Under the pieces are notes generated by a model, which worked only from the letters and a program-made list of their open reading frames with translations, did no database searches and was not told where the DNA came from. Positions 25,121-33,844 of a stretch of DNA of 64,000 nucleotides are shown here, piece after piece; positions within the stretch are counted from its first letter, which is position 1; each line of letters begins with the position of its first letter. The stretch comes from Sporosarcina sp. ACRSL (GTDB lineage: Bacteria; Bacillota; Bacilli; Bacillales_A; Planococcaceae): positions 310,001-374,000 of the forward strand of contig NZ_JAKRNT010000002.1 in NCBI RefSeq assembly GCF_022346605.1, read 5' to 3'. The translations under genes and the position numbers were made by a program.

Positions 25121-26044
25121 TCATTCCACCCCCGGTAATATCGTCAATGTCTTTTGGTCGGCGTCAAGCCTTCCTTCCACGCCTAGCGGAATCGCGAAAT
25201 GCGGCTCGCAGTGGCCAATCTTGAAGCCCTCCACGACCGGCTTTCCTAAATCGCCCAAATAATGATGGAACACCTCATCCAATGACAAGGTCCTCCGTTC
25301 CTTCTTCGGCTCGGCATCCGAGAAATCTCCGATGACGATGCCAGCTGCATCTGTTAATTTACCTGCCATACGCAACTGGTTTAGCATCGAATCGACCCGG
25401 TACGGTTCCTCCCCGATATCTTCAATCAGGAGTAGCTTGCCCTTCGTATCAATCTCGAATTTAGTGCCGATTGTGTCTGCAAGCAACGATAGATTGCCGC
25501 CGACTATTTCGCCTTGCGCACTACCTCCAGCAAGGGCGTTCAACGACGAAATGTCGTCCGTATAATGAAGTTCCATCGGTTCGAACAGCTGCCTGAACAT
25601 TGCTGCGGACAGTTCATGGAACGTATCTTTCGCAACGCATGACTCGAGCATCGGACCGTGAAAGGTGACGAGATTTGAATACTGTCCGATTGCTGTATGG
25701 AGAAATGTGATATCGCTGTATCCCCAGAACACTTTCGGGTTATCCCGAATTAATTGCAAATCCAATCGATCGGTATAGCGGGCGGATCCGTACCCGCCTC
25801 TCGCGCAGATGATGCCACTGATGGAAGGGTCGGCGAACATGCCTTCCAAATCTTCAAGCCGTTCATCGTCCATTCCCGCTAAATAGCCATGGACGTTATA
25901 TACATGTCGTCCTAACTTCCATTTCAGTCCAAGCTGTTCAAGAAAAGCGAGTGATCGTTCAAGATTCTCCTGAACGGGTGGGCTCGACGGCGCGACAATG
26001 CCAATCGTATCCCCCGGTTGCAGCCGTCTCGGTCGTATTCTCAA
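25121..26044 (-). CDS. ykfA: Murein tetrapeptide LD-carboxypeptidase YkfA
   Basis: A 307-residue S66 family peptidase. Ser nucleophile in FWGYSDITFLHTAI, Glu in IEDIGEEPYRVDSML and His in KIGHCEPHFAIPLG form the family triad. Family also has the RPRRLQPGDTIGIVAPSSP opening and CARGGYGSARYTDRLD. These enzymes remove the terminal D-Ala from imported murein tetrapeptides in the cytoplasm. The start is TTG, with AGAGGTG about 7-9 nt before. Array E and a hairpin separate it from dppE; despite this 227-bp gap it keeps the B. subtilis gene order. Confidence 0.94.
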   Translation of the reverse strand: MRIRPRRLQPGDTIGIVAPSSPPVQENLERSLAFLEQLGLKWKLGRHVYNVHGYLAGMDDERLEDLEGMFADPSISGIICARGGYGSARYTDRLDLQLIRDNPKVFWGYSDITFLHTAIGQYSNLVTFHGPMLESCVAKDTFHELSAAMFRQLFEPMELHYTDDISSLNALAGGSAQGEIVGGNLSLLADTIGTKFEIDTKGKLLLIEDIGEEPYRVDSMLNQLRMAGKLTDAAGIVIGDFSDAEPKKERRTLSLDEVFHHYLGDLGKPVVEGFKIGHCEPHFAIPLGVEGRLDADQKTLTILPGVE

Positions 26045-26100
26045 TCTTCAGCACCTCTTTCAATCAAAAATCATAAGAATCATAGAAAACCTCTTCGAGA

Positions 26101-26240
26101 AACGCATAAATTACTGGATTCACGCATAACTTCGCAAAATGGCGCATAAATCTCTGGAATCGCGCATAAACCCGCAGAACGACGCATAAATTGCTAGAGT
26201 CACGCATAAACTTACATACCCGCGAATAAATCACAAAGTC
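26101..26240. repeat. 20-bp phased intergenic array E (word CGCATAAA)
   Basis: CGCATAA occurs at 26103, 26123, 26143, 26163, 26183 and 26203, with CGAATAA at 26223: seven units with an exact 20-bp period, each followed by about 12 unrelated bases. Unlike the other arrays the spacing is 20 bp, not 21, and no AAAGTCCC-like end unit was found. It lies inside the dpp-ykf operon between dppE and ykfA, so it should be transcribed. Confidence 0.87.
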
Positions 26241-26265
26241 GCGGCGCCATGACGGACACCGCGAC
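26238..26265 (-). terminator. Hairpin between dppE and ykfA, possible attenuator
   Basis: GTCGCGG and CCGCGAC form a 7-bp GC-rich stem around 14 nt, just past the dppE stop. The downstream tract is only CTTTGTGATTTATT, so it may be a 3' stabiliser of dppE mRNA or a leaky terminator. Confidence 0.5.
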
Positions 26266-26271
26266 TGTGCA

Positions 26272-27942
26272 TTAGTTCTTATCTGCGTATTTCAAGTCAA
26301 CGTAGCCGACAGGGTGACGCAAGATGCCGGATACGCCCGGTTTTTCAAGTGATGTCGAGTTGTAGAAGTATAGTGGGAAGACAGGCATTTCATCCATGAG
26401 CAGTGTATCTGCCTGTTTTAGCAATTCCCAACGTTTGTTTTCATCTGTTTCATTTTTAATGTCCGCGATGAGTTTGTCATATTCCGCATTCGACCAAGTT
26501 GTACGGTTCATGGAAGAGCCGGTAATGAAGCTTTCCAGCGCGTTTACAGGGTCTGCATAGTCATGCAAGAAAGATGAACGGGACATTTGATATTTGAATT
26601 CTTTTTGCTCGGAAAGGAAAACCGCACTTTCCACGTTTTGAAGCTCTGCGTCAACGCCAAGCACTTCTTTAAACTTGGACTGAAGTGCAATCGCGATGTT
26701 CTGATGTGAATCGCTCGTATTATAGGTAAGCGTTACTTTCGGAAGCTCTGTCCAGCCTTCCTCTTTCATTCCTTCTTCCAATAGCTGTTTTGCTTTTTCT
26801 GGATTATACGAAACGAGATCACCGACGGAATCACGGAACTCCTTGCCGTCCGGTCCGATGAATCCGTATGTGACGAATCCATGTGCTGGTTTCTCGCCGT
26901 TTTTCGTTACAAAGTTGACGATTTCTTCTTGGTCAACTGCAAATGCGAATGCTTGGCGGATCTTTTTGTTCGTAAATGGCTCCATTGATACGTTGAAACG
27001 GTAGAAATACAAGCCCGCTTGGTCATCAACGCGCAATTCAGGACTATCTTTCAATTGATCTGCAAGTTCAGATGGCACACCTGTTACGTCAAGTTCATTC
27101 GATTGATACATTTGGTAGGCAGTCGTTGTATCGCTCACCATTGCCCAGTGGACTTTATCCAACTTGACTGCGTCTGCATCCCAGTAGTGTTCGTTCTTTT
27201 CGAATTCAAAGCTTACATCATGATCCCATTTACTCAATTTGAATGGACCGTTTCCAACGAATGTTGCTGCTTCCGTATGCCAAGTCGGATCTGCAGAAGC
27301 AACCTTTTCATTGATTGGGAAGAAGCTTGGGTTTGTAATGATGTTCAAGAATGCTTCATTCGGAGAAGTCAATTTGACGACGAAAGTTTTTTCATCCTTT
27401 GCTTCGATAGCGATATCATCCGCTGAACCTTCTCCATTGTTGTACGCTTCAGCCCCTTCGATGAAATACGCAAGGAATGCTGCAGGTGAAGCCGTTTCCG
27501 GGTTCAACATATGTTTCCAAGCGAATACGAAATCGCCTGCCGTTACTGGATCCCCATTCGACCATTTCGCGTTTTCGCGAATTGTAAATGTGTACGTCAA
27601 GCCGTCTTCAGAGACTTCGATTTTTTCAGCTGTTGCCTCGACCGCTCTATGGTCTTGATCTAGGCGAGTCAAGCCTTCCATAATATTGTTGAGCGCGCTC
27701 CAAGAAACTGCGTTAAATCCGATGGATGGATCGAATGACGTCGGCTCTTCCCCGTTGTTCATAAGAAGGACCTTTTCCACAGCAGCCGTCTCTTCAGTTT
27801 TGCTTTCCTCTTTTTTACCTGTCTCCGTTGTCTTAGTGCCAGCCGGCTTTTCCGGTTCCTTGCCCGCATCTTTGTTCGCGGTACACGCCGCAAGAACAAG
27901 CGCAAGCATTGCCACCATTAAAAATGTTATCCACTTTTTCAT
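26272..27942 (-). CDS. dppE: Dipeptide/murein-peptide-binding lipoprotein DppE
   Basis: A 556-residue SBP_bac_5 protein with lipoprotein signal MKKWITFLMVAMLALVLAACTANKD (lipobox LAAC). A Lys/Glu/Thr-rich linker follows, then GEEPTSFDPSIGFNAVSW, YTFTIRENAKWSNGDPVTAGDFVFAWKHML, VGNGPFKLSKWDHDVSFEFEKNEHYWD and a C-terminal Glu/Lys-rich part. It is anchored outside the membrane and captures peptides for DppBCD. AAAAGGGGG lies 9-10 nt before the ATG. The hairpin after it may raise its yield over the ykf genes, as binding proteins are usually needed in excess. Confidence 0.93.
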   Translation of the reverse strand: MKKWITFLMVAMLALVLAACTANKDAGKEPEKPAGTKTTETGKKEESKTEETAAVEKVLLMNNGEEPTSFDPSIGFNAVSWSALNNIMEGLTRLDQDHRAVEATAEKIEVSEDGLTYTFTIRENAKWSNGDPVTAGDFVFAWKHMLNPETASPAAFLAYFIEGAEAYNNGEGSADDIAIEAKDEKTFVVKLTSPNEAFLNIITNPSFFPINEKVASADPTWHTEAATFVGNGPFKLSKWDHDVSFEFEKNEHYWDADAVKLDKVHWAMVSDTTTAYQMYQSNELDVTGVPSELADQLKDSPELRVDDQAGLYFYRFNVSMEPFTNKKIRQAFAFAVDQEEIVNFVTKNGEKPAHGFVTYGFIGPDGKEFRDSVGDLVSYNPEKAKQLLEEGMKEEGWTELPKVTLTYNTSDSHQNIAIALQSKFKEVLGVDAELQNVESAVFLSEQKEFKYQMSRSSFLHDYADPVNALESFITGSSMNRTTWSNAEYDKLIADIKNETDENKRWELLKQADTLLMDEMPVFPLYFYNSTSLEKPGVSGILRHPVGYVDLKYADKN

Positions 27943-27998
27943 TTCAATAGCCCCCTTTTGTTTATATATGAAAATGAAAGCACTTTCGTGCAGAAAGC

Positions 27999-29099
27999 CT
28001 ATATGTCACCGAACAACTTTTTCGCCCGTTCATCTTGCAGCCAACAATCTACGGCATGCGTTTCGGATAAACTGGTCGTTGCCGGGTAGACGCGGTCGCA
28101 TACTTCCATTGCGAATGGGCATCTGGCCGTAAACGGACATCCGATCGGCGGAGCGAATAAGTCAGGCGGCGTCCCATCGATTGGCTGAAGCTCTTCCTCC
28201 TTCAAGTCAAGACGTGGGACGGACGCGAGCAACCCTTTCGTATAAGGGTGTTGCGGTGTATAAAACACTTCTCGCTTCTCGCCAATTTCAATGACTTTCC
28301 CTGCATACATGACTGCAATTCGATCAGCGATTTTCGCGACGACCCCCAAGTCGTGCGTAATGAGAATAATTGAAACGCCTGTCCTCTCCTGGATTTCTTC
28401 GAACAGCTCTAGAATTTGAGCTTGAATTGTCACATCCAATGCAGTTGTCGGCTCGTCAGCGATGAGCAACTCAGGTTCGCAAATTAAAGCAATTGCAATA
28501 ACGATCCGTTGCCGCATTCCGCCGGAAAACTGATGGGGATATTGCCTCATCCTTTCCTCGGGATTCGGGATGCCGACCAATTCCAGAAGGTCAATTGCTT
28601 TTTTGCGCGCTTCTGCTTTGCTCACTTTTTGGTGAGTCCGCAATCCTTCCGTCAACTGCTCCCCGATTTTGAGTGTCGGATTCAAGGCGGTCATCGGATC
28701 TTGGAAGATCATCGAAATATCGACCCCTTGCACTTTCCGCATTTCGGATTTATCGAGTTTCGTCAAATCTTTTCCTTTGAAATAGACACTTCCATTTTTA
28801 ATGCGGCCTGCAGGCTTAGGAATCAAACCCATAATCGTATTCGCAGTAACACTTTTTCCACAGCCCGACTCTCCTACAATCGCAAGCGTCTCTCCTTTAT
28901 ATAGATTGAATGAAACACCGCGAAGTGCTTGAACTTCACCTCCGAACGTCTTAAATGACACATGCAGATCTTGGACGGAGAGCATAACGTCCGAAAACAC
29001 TTTCTTACGTTTGCGTGATTGTCTTGGTTCTGGTGCAACAGCTGTACCGCCTACGCTTTCATCAATTGGTGCATATTTTCTCTCATCCAATCCATTCAC
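27999..29099 (-). CDS. dppD: Dipeptide ABC transporter ATPase DppD
   Basis: A 366-residue ATPase: Walker A GESGCGKSV (about 76-84), Q-loop MIFQDPMTALNPTLKIG, signature FSGGMRQRIVIAIAL, Walker B LLIADEPTTALDVTI, H-loop ILITHDLGVV, and the C-terminal oligopeptide domain with Cys cluster CPFTARCPFAMEVC. About 38 extra residues (rich in Glu, Pro, Arg, Lys) precede the usual start LSVQDLHVSF. The GTG at 29099 overlaps the dppC stop; a TTG at 29090, 8 nt from GAGGGGG, is an equally good start. No ribosome site favours a start at the core domain. Confidence 0.92.
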   Translation of the reverse strand: MNGLDERKYAPIDESVGGTAVAPEPRQSRKRKKVFSDVMLSVQDLHVSFKTFGGEVQALRGVSFNLYKGETLAIVGESGCGKSVTANTIMGLIPKPAGRIKNGSVYFKGKDLTKLDKSEMRKVQGVDISMIFQDPMTALNPTLKIGEQLTEGLRTHQKVSKAEARKKAIDLLELVGIPNPEERMRQYPHQFSGGMRQRIVIAIALICEPELLIADEPTTALDVTIQAQILELFEEIQERTGVSIILITHDLGVVAKIADRIAVMYAGKVIEIGEKREVFYTPQHPYTKGLLASVPRLDLKEEELQPIDGTPPDLFAPPIGCPFTARCPFAMEVCDRVYPATTSLSETHAVDCWLQDERAKKLFGDI

Positions 29100-30034
29100 C
29101 CCCTCAGTTTCGGATCAAGTGCATCTTGCATACCGTCTCCGAGGACGTTAAATGCAAACATCGTCATAGATATGAAGAACGCCGGGAAGAATAATCTCCA
29201 CCAATGTCCGGACAGGATGACCGGTAACGCATCGTTCGCCATGACCCCCCAGCTTGCGAAGGGTGCTGAAATTCCAAGTCCTAAAAAGCTCAAGAACGCT
29301 TCTGCAAATATGGCACTCGGTACAGTCAACGTCATTTGAACGATAATCGGGCCCATTGTATTCGGCAGCAGGTTTTTCCGTATGATCCTTGGTGTTCTTG
29401 CTCCAAATGATTTCGACGCCGTCACAAATTCATAGTTTTTAATTTGCAGTACTTGGCCCCTGACAATCCTGGCCATGCCGACCCATCCGGTAATTGTTAA
29501 GGCGATGATAATCGTCGTCAGACTCGCTCCCATAATGACCATTAAAAGTATTACGACGAGGAGATGCGGAAGGCCGTAAAGCACTTCAATGATACGCATC
29601 ATAATTGAATCGGTTTTGCCACCCTTATAGCCGCTGATTCCGCCATAGATGATGCCGATGAAGAAGTCGATCAATGCGGCTGCAACTCCAACGAAGAGCG
29701 AAACACGGGCGCCGTACCAGGTTCTCGTAAAGACGTCCCATCCTTTATCGTCCGTTCCGAACCAATGCGTCGAGGACGGCGGTAAATTCTGGTTAGCATA
29801 TTGTGTCGTTTCAACATTATGCGGAGATAAAATCGGTGCGAAGATAGCGAACAGCGTCAAGATGATTAAAAACACTAATCCACCCATCGCCATTTTGTTC
29901 TTCCGTAATCGACGCCACGCATCTTTCCAATAGGAAAGCGATGGACGCACGACCGACTCCGCTTTTTCTGCATCCTTCCCTTTCGGTTTGAACCATTCAT
30001 CCGGGACTTGCACGTTTTGCTGATGACTTACCAT
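29096..30034 (-). CDS. dppC: Dipeptide ABC transporter permease DppC
   Basis: A 312-residue permease with a polar 40-residue N-terminus, a first helix MAMGGLVFLIILTLFAIFAPIL, and GTDDKGWDVFTRTWYGARVSLFVGVAAALIDF. The EAA loop is NYEFVTASKSFGARTPRIIRKNLLPN and the ending SAIFAEAFLSFLGLGISAPFASWG. Family permeases have six helices. GDDKGWD replaces the more usual GxDxxGRD. It overlaps dppB by one base and dppD by up to four. Confidence 0.93.
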   Translation of the reverse strand: MVSHQQNVQVPDEWFKPKGKDAEKAESVVRPSLSYWKDAWRRLRKNKMAMGGLVFLIILTLFAIFAPILSPHNVETTQYANQNLPPSSTHWFGTDDKGWDVFTRTWYGARVSLFVGVAAALIDFFIGIIYGGISGYKGGKTDSIMMRIIEVLYGLPHLLVVILLMVIMGASLTTIIIALTITGWVGMARIVRGQVLQIKNYEFVTASKSFGARTPRIIRKNLLPNTMGPIIVQMTLTVPSAIFAEAFLSFLGLGISAPFASWGVMANDALPVILSGHWWRLFFPAFFISMTMFAFNVLGDGMQDALDPKLRG

Positions 30035-30969
30035 TATGCTTCACCTTCCTTTCGGTGAAGTTTAATACGCGGATCCAGGAATCCATAGACGATATCTACT
30101 AAAAACAACATGAATACGAGGAACGCGCTATAGAATACGGTCGAGCCCATAATGACCGGATAATCACGGTTGTTAATGCTCTCAACGAAATATTTCCCCA
30201 TGCCCGGTATCGCAAAAATCTTTTCAATGACGAACGTTCCAGTTAAAATGCCAGCGAGCATCGTCCCCATAATCGTCACGATCGGCATGAGCGCGTTTCG
30301 CAGAGCATGTCGGACCACGATGCGGACCGGAGATAATCCTTTTGCCCTTGCCATCTTCATATAATCCTGCGTCAACACTTCCAGCATGCTCGATCTTGTA
30401 AGACGCGCTATGATTGCAGTTGGTCCAGTTGCGAGTGCCAATGTCGGTAATACCATATGGAGCGGACTACTCCACGTAGCTGGTGGCAGGAGATTCCAAT
30501 TGACGGCAAATTGTTGGATTAACACCGTCGCAAGTACGAAGTTTGGAACCGATATCCCGACGACCGCGAAGGCCATCGCTGCATAATCGATGATGCCATT
30601 ATGTCGGAGAGCCGCAAATGTTCCTAATGTAATTCCCGATATGACTGCGACGAGGATGGTGACCATGCCTAGTTCAAATGAAATCGGGAATCCTCGCGCA
30701 AGCAATGTATTCACCGATTCATTCGGTTTCTTAATGGACGGACCGAAATCGAATGTCGCAATAGACTTCAAGTATTGTAAATATTGCACATGTGTAGGCT
30801 GGTCCAGCTTATAAAACTTCTCAAGATTCGCCTGGATTGTCGGATTTGATGTCCGTTCTTCATCGAACGGAGATCCTGGTATTGCATGCATTAAGAAAAA
30901 CGTCAGTGTCGCTATGATGAGGATTGTCGCAATCATCATGAAGAATCTCTTTGCTATGTAAATCGCCAT
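30034..30969 (-). CDS. dppB: Dipeptide ABC transporter permease DppB
   Basis: A 311-residue permease. It begins MAIYIAKRFFMMIATILIIATLTFFLMHAIPGSPFDEER, the standard start of DppB. The EAA loop is LTQDYMKMARAKGLSPVRIVVRHALRNALMPIVTIMG and the end is GTFVIEKIFAIPGMGKYFVESINNRDYPVIMG. It forms the membrane channel with DppC. AAGGGGGAA precedes the ATG by about 7 nt. The gene follows dppA by 13 bp as in B. subtilis. Confidence 0.94.
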   Translation of the reverse strand: MAIYIAKRFFMMIATILIIATLTFFLMHAIPGSPFDEERTSNPTIQANLEKFYKLDQPTHVQYLQYLKSIATFDFGPSIKKPNESVNTLLARGFPISFELGMVTILVAVISGITLGTFAALRHNGIIDYAAMAFAVVGISVPNFVLATVLIQQFAVNWNLLPPATWSSPLHMVLPTLALATGPTAIIARLTRSSMLEVLTQDYMKMARAKGLSPVRIVVRHALRNALMPIVTIMGTMLAGILTGTFVIEKIFAIPGMGKYFVESINNRDYPVIMGSTVFYSAFLVFMLFLVDIVYGFLDPRIKLHRKEGEA

Positions 30970-30982
30970 GCGTCATTCCCCC

Positions 30983-31807
30983 TTAGCAGAACTTTGTTTG
31001 CATTGCCAATTCAACCATTACAAGCATTGCGCGGTACGCCTCCAGAATATCTTTTGCTTCGAATTTCACAATCGTCGTGCCTGGCTCAATTTCACAACCC
31101 GGCATGAGTGCGGCCCATTCCGCCTGGCCATAGTTTGTGAATTCGATGCGCAAAGTTGGATTCGCTGGTGGTACAAGTGGCTGAATCGTTGAACGCTTTG
31201 CAATCGCTTCTTCAGTCTTCTCTTCTAATAATGCATGTGCCTTCGTCGGATGCAGCGTCTTGACGGCGGAACGTGAAATCGATTGTTTCACTGCAGCTGT
31301 CACAACTCCCGGAATTAAGCTTTGCGCTTCCTGACATGCACGATCGTCCCCAGCGACCATAATGACAGGCACTCCGTAATAGCCGGCTACATAAGCATTC
31401 AGTCCAAGCTCGCCAATTTCCACATCGTTAATATGCATATTTCGAACGCCAAATGTCATTGAATGGCTCATGACGCCCGGCTGTCCAGCCCTTGCGTGAT
31501 AACCTGCGAAAATTGCTCCGTCAAATGATTCGTCAAGCGCCTGCACCATGGAAAACGCTTTCAAATCACCTGTAATTAAATCTGCTGCAGGATCAAGCTC
31601 TTCCACAAGCAGATTGTTCATTTTAGAATGGCTGTCGTTCACAAGAACTTGTTCCGCTCCTTGTCCGATGGCCGCGCGGATAATCGCATTCGCTTCCATT
31701 GTCATTATACGTCGCGCCCGCTCATAATTATGTCTGGCCGAGTCAACAAACGTATAATCGGGTAGCCCCGTAATTCCCTCCATATCAACGGATACATAAA
31801 TCTTCAA
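30983..31807 (-). CDS. dppA: D-aminopeptidase DppA
   Basis: About 274 residues of a zinc D-stereospecific aminopeptidase (family M55). Zinc ligands are visible: Asp and Glu in YVSVDMEGI, His in VNDSHSKM, His in FAGYHARAG and the following Glu in VEIGELGLNAY. It cleaves D-Ala-containing peptides in the cytoplasm. The TTG at 31807 gives the family start MKIYVSVDMEG and is 8 nt from GGGGG; an ATG at 31822 lies in that site. It is first in the operon behind a promoter overlapped by a CodY-box-like palindrome, as expected for the CodY-controlled dpp operon. Confidence 0.94.
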   Translation of the reverse strand: MKIYVSVDMEGITGLPDYTFVDSARHNYERARRIMTMEANAIIRAAIGQGAEQVLVNDSHSKMNNLLVEELDPAADLITGDLKAFSMVQALDESFDGAIFAGYHARAGQPGVMSHSMTFGVRNMHINDVEIGELGLNAYVAGYYGVPVIMVAGDDRACQEAQSLIPGVVTAAVKQSISRSAVKTLHPTKAHALLEEKTEEAIAKRSTIQPLVPPANPTLRIEFTNYGQAEWAALMPGCEIEPGTTIVKFEAKDILEAYRAMLVMVELAMQTKFC

Positions 31808-31871
31808 TTCTATTTCCCCCATCCCTAAATCTATCTAAATAAATAGACTAATCGACTAATTGGTAAGTTCA

Positions 31872-31900
31872 ATCCTATCAAATATTTGAGAATATTACAA
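31872..31900 (-). promoter_or_regulatory. dpp-ykf promoter overlapped by a CodY-like box
   Basis: TTGTAA (31895-31900), 17 bp, TAGGAT (31872-31877). The spacer carries AATATTTGAGAATATT (31881-31896), a near-perfect palindrome with 11 of 15 matches to the CodY consensus AATTTTCWGAAAATT. B. subtilis dpp is repressed by CodY in rich medium (established); the site here is inferred. Confidence 0.55.
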
Positions 31901-31910
31901 TATGGTTTCA

Positions 31911-31948
31911 AAAATAAAAACCGCCACCCAGTTTCCCGGATGGCGGTT
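31911..31948 (-). terminator. Terminator of the opp operon
   Basis: AACCGCCA and TGGCGGTT form an 8-bp stem with a partly paired loop, followed by TTTTTATTTT on the minus strand. It lies 34 bp past the oppA stop. Confidence 0.85.
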
Positions 31949-31981
31949 CATAGATTACTGAGACTGCTCAATAATCAAATA

Positions 31982-33823
31982 TTATTCAGATACTCCCCAT
32001 TTCCAAACTCTAGCGTTTTCAGAGCCTGGTTCGATAGAGTAGTTAACAACACGTTTGTTAATACCCATTAGGTAGTAACGGTATACAGTTGGTGCAACCG
32101 GAACTTCATCGACCATAAGCTCTTGCCATTGCTTGTAGATATCTTTACGGTAGTCCGCATCAAATGCTTTTTCAGATGTACCAGCTGCAAGAAGCTCGTC
32201 GTTTTTCTCGCTTGTGTAACGAGTGTAGTTGAACGCAGCTGTTCTTCCGTATAGACCGGATGGATCTGGGTCAGTACCAGTTCCCCAAGCACCTTGGTAG
32301 ATGTCAATTTTCGGATCGTCAGCTTCTACCATGTCGTAGAAGGAGTTGAACTCATGTAGACGTCCGTCAAGAAGTTGTACTTTAATACCTACATCAGCCC
32401 AGTTTTGCATGTAGAACTGTGCGATTGGCTCAGCAGTTTCTCCACCAGACATAGAAGCGAAGTTCAATACGAACTCGTTGCCTTCTGGATCTTCACGGAA
32501 GCCATCTCCGTTAACATCTTTATAACCAGCTTCGTCAAGAAGTGCTTTCGCTTTTTCTGGATCGTAAGAAGGTGTTTCAATGCTAGCATCGTGGAAGCTA
32601 GCAAATACAGGAATGATCAAAGTAGTCGCAGGGAAACGAAGACCGTGGTAAAGTTCTTTACCGATTGTTTCGTTATCCATTGCATACCACATAGCTTGAC
32701 GTACACGCTTATCAGCAAGTTTTGCATTTGGATCTGTTACGTTTTCTTTCTTCTCTGCATCCCATTTACCAAGTTTGAAGCCGATATATGTGTATGCAGT
32801 GTCAACGTCTGCAAGAAGCTCGATATTATCGATTTCTTTAGCGTTTAGGTATTGATCTACAGGGATTGAAGCCATATCCACTTCACCTTTTTTAAGAACT
32901 TCAAGGATAGAAGCGGAGCTTACTACTTTCATAACCATTGATTTAAGAGCAGGCTTACCTCTCCAGTAGTCATCATTGCGCTCGTAAAGGACAGATTCAC
33001 CCGGTACGATTTTTGAAACTTTGTAAGGACCAAAACCGATTGGGTTCACACGAATTTTGTCGGAAGCAACTAGTTCTTCCATAGTTACTTCACCAGTCAT
33101 GATATCGCCGACGTGGTGTCTAGGTGTTGCATGGCCCCAAATACCAGACATAAGCGATGGAGTCGCTTCTGTGTACGTAATTGAGATTGTTTTATCGTCG
33201 TCAGAAATTTTAATACCTGAGATTTCTGTTGTTTCACCGTTATGGTATGCAGGCATACCTTCAACGTTTGAAATCATGTACGTGTAACGAGTTCCTGTGT
33301 AGTCAGGGTGACCAAGAAGTTGGTACGAGTAAAGAAGGTCACTTGCTTTGACAGGCTCTCCGTCATGCCATTTAACATTGTCTCTGATTGTAATATGGAT
33401 TGTTTTGTTATCATCAGAAACTTCCCATGTTGCCGCACCGTCTTGTGTGATCAAGTAGTCACCGTCAGTTGCGAACAGGCTTTCATGGAACTTGTTGATT
33501 ACTTGCCAGTCAAATGTACCTGAATAGAATACAGGTGCAAGAGTACCTTCAAACGGAGTGTCTGTAACCATAGCGATTGTCATTTCTCCGTCTTCGATAG
33601 GCTCAGCTGTGTTTGATACTTCGAACGGGAAGTCAAGACCAGCGTTTGGATCTTCAGCTTCCTCTTCTTCCGTTTTTGTTTCTGTTTTTGTTTCTGTTTT
33701 TGTCCCTGAGTCAGTAGATTTTGTTCCACCGGACTCTTCTTTGTCTTTACCTGAACATGCAGCTAAAAATACGCTGAGAACAAGCAACAGACTCGCAAGT
33801 AGCATAAATTGCTTCTTTGCCAT
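31982..33823 (-). CDS. oppA: Oligopeptide-binding lipoprotein OppA
   Basis: A 613-residue SBP_bac_5 lipoprotein: signal MAKKQFMLLASLLLVLSVFLAACSGKDK with lipobox LAAC, then a low-complexity Thr/Glu/Lys linker (TETKTETKTEEEEAEDP). The binding domain has HITIRDNVKWHDGEPVKASDLLYSYQLLG, NPIGFGPYKVSKIVPGESVLYERNDDYWRG and DKRVRQAMWYAMDNETIG. It is longer than DppE. As last gene of oppDFBCA it should supply the extracellular receptor. An Opp system of this kind would also be the route by which the pheromone of the RRNPP regulator enters the cell (inference). Confidence 0.92.
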   Translation of the reverse strand: MAKKQFMLLASLLLVLSVFLAACSGKDKEESGGTKSTDSGTKTETKTETKTEEEEAEDPNAGLDFPFEVSNTAEPIEDGEMTIAMVTDTPFEGTLAPVFYSGTFDWQVINKFHESLFATDGDYLITQDGAATWEVSDDNKTIHITIRDNVKWHDGEPVKASDLLYSYQLLGHPDYTGTRYTYMISNVEGMPAYHNGETTEISGIKISDDDKTISITYTEATPSLMSGIWGHATPRHHVGDIMTGEVTMEELVASDKIRVNPIGFGPYKVSKIVPGESVLYERNDDYWRGKPALKSMVMKVVSSASILEVLKKGEVDMASIPVDQYLNAKEIDNIELLADVDTAYTYIGFKLGKWDAEKKENVTDPNAKLADKRVRQAMWYAMDNETIGKELYHGLRFPATTLIIPVFASFHDASIETPSYDPEKAKALLDEAGYKDVNGDGFREDPEGNEFVLNFASMSGGETAEPIAQFYMQNWADVGIKVQLLDGRLHEFNSFYDMVEADDPKIDIYQGAWGTGTDPDPSGLYGRTAAFNYTRYTSEKNDELLAAGTSEKAFDADYRKDIYKQWQELMVDEVPVAPTVYRYYLMGINKRVVNYSIEPGSENARVWKWGVSE

Positions 33824-33844
33824 TGTATTACCTCCCCTTATTTT

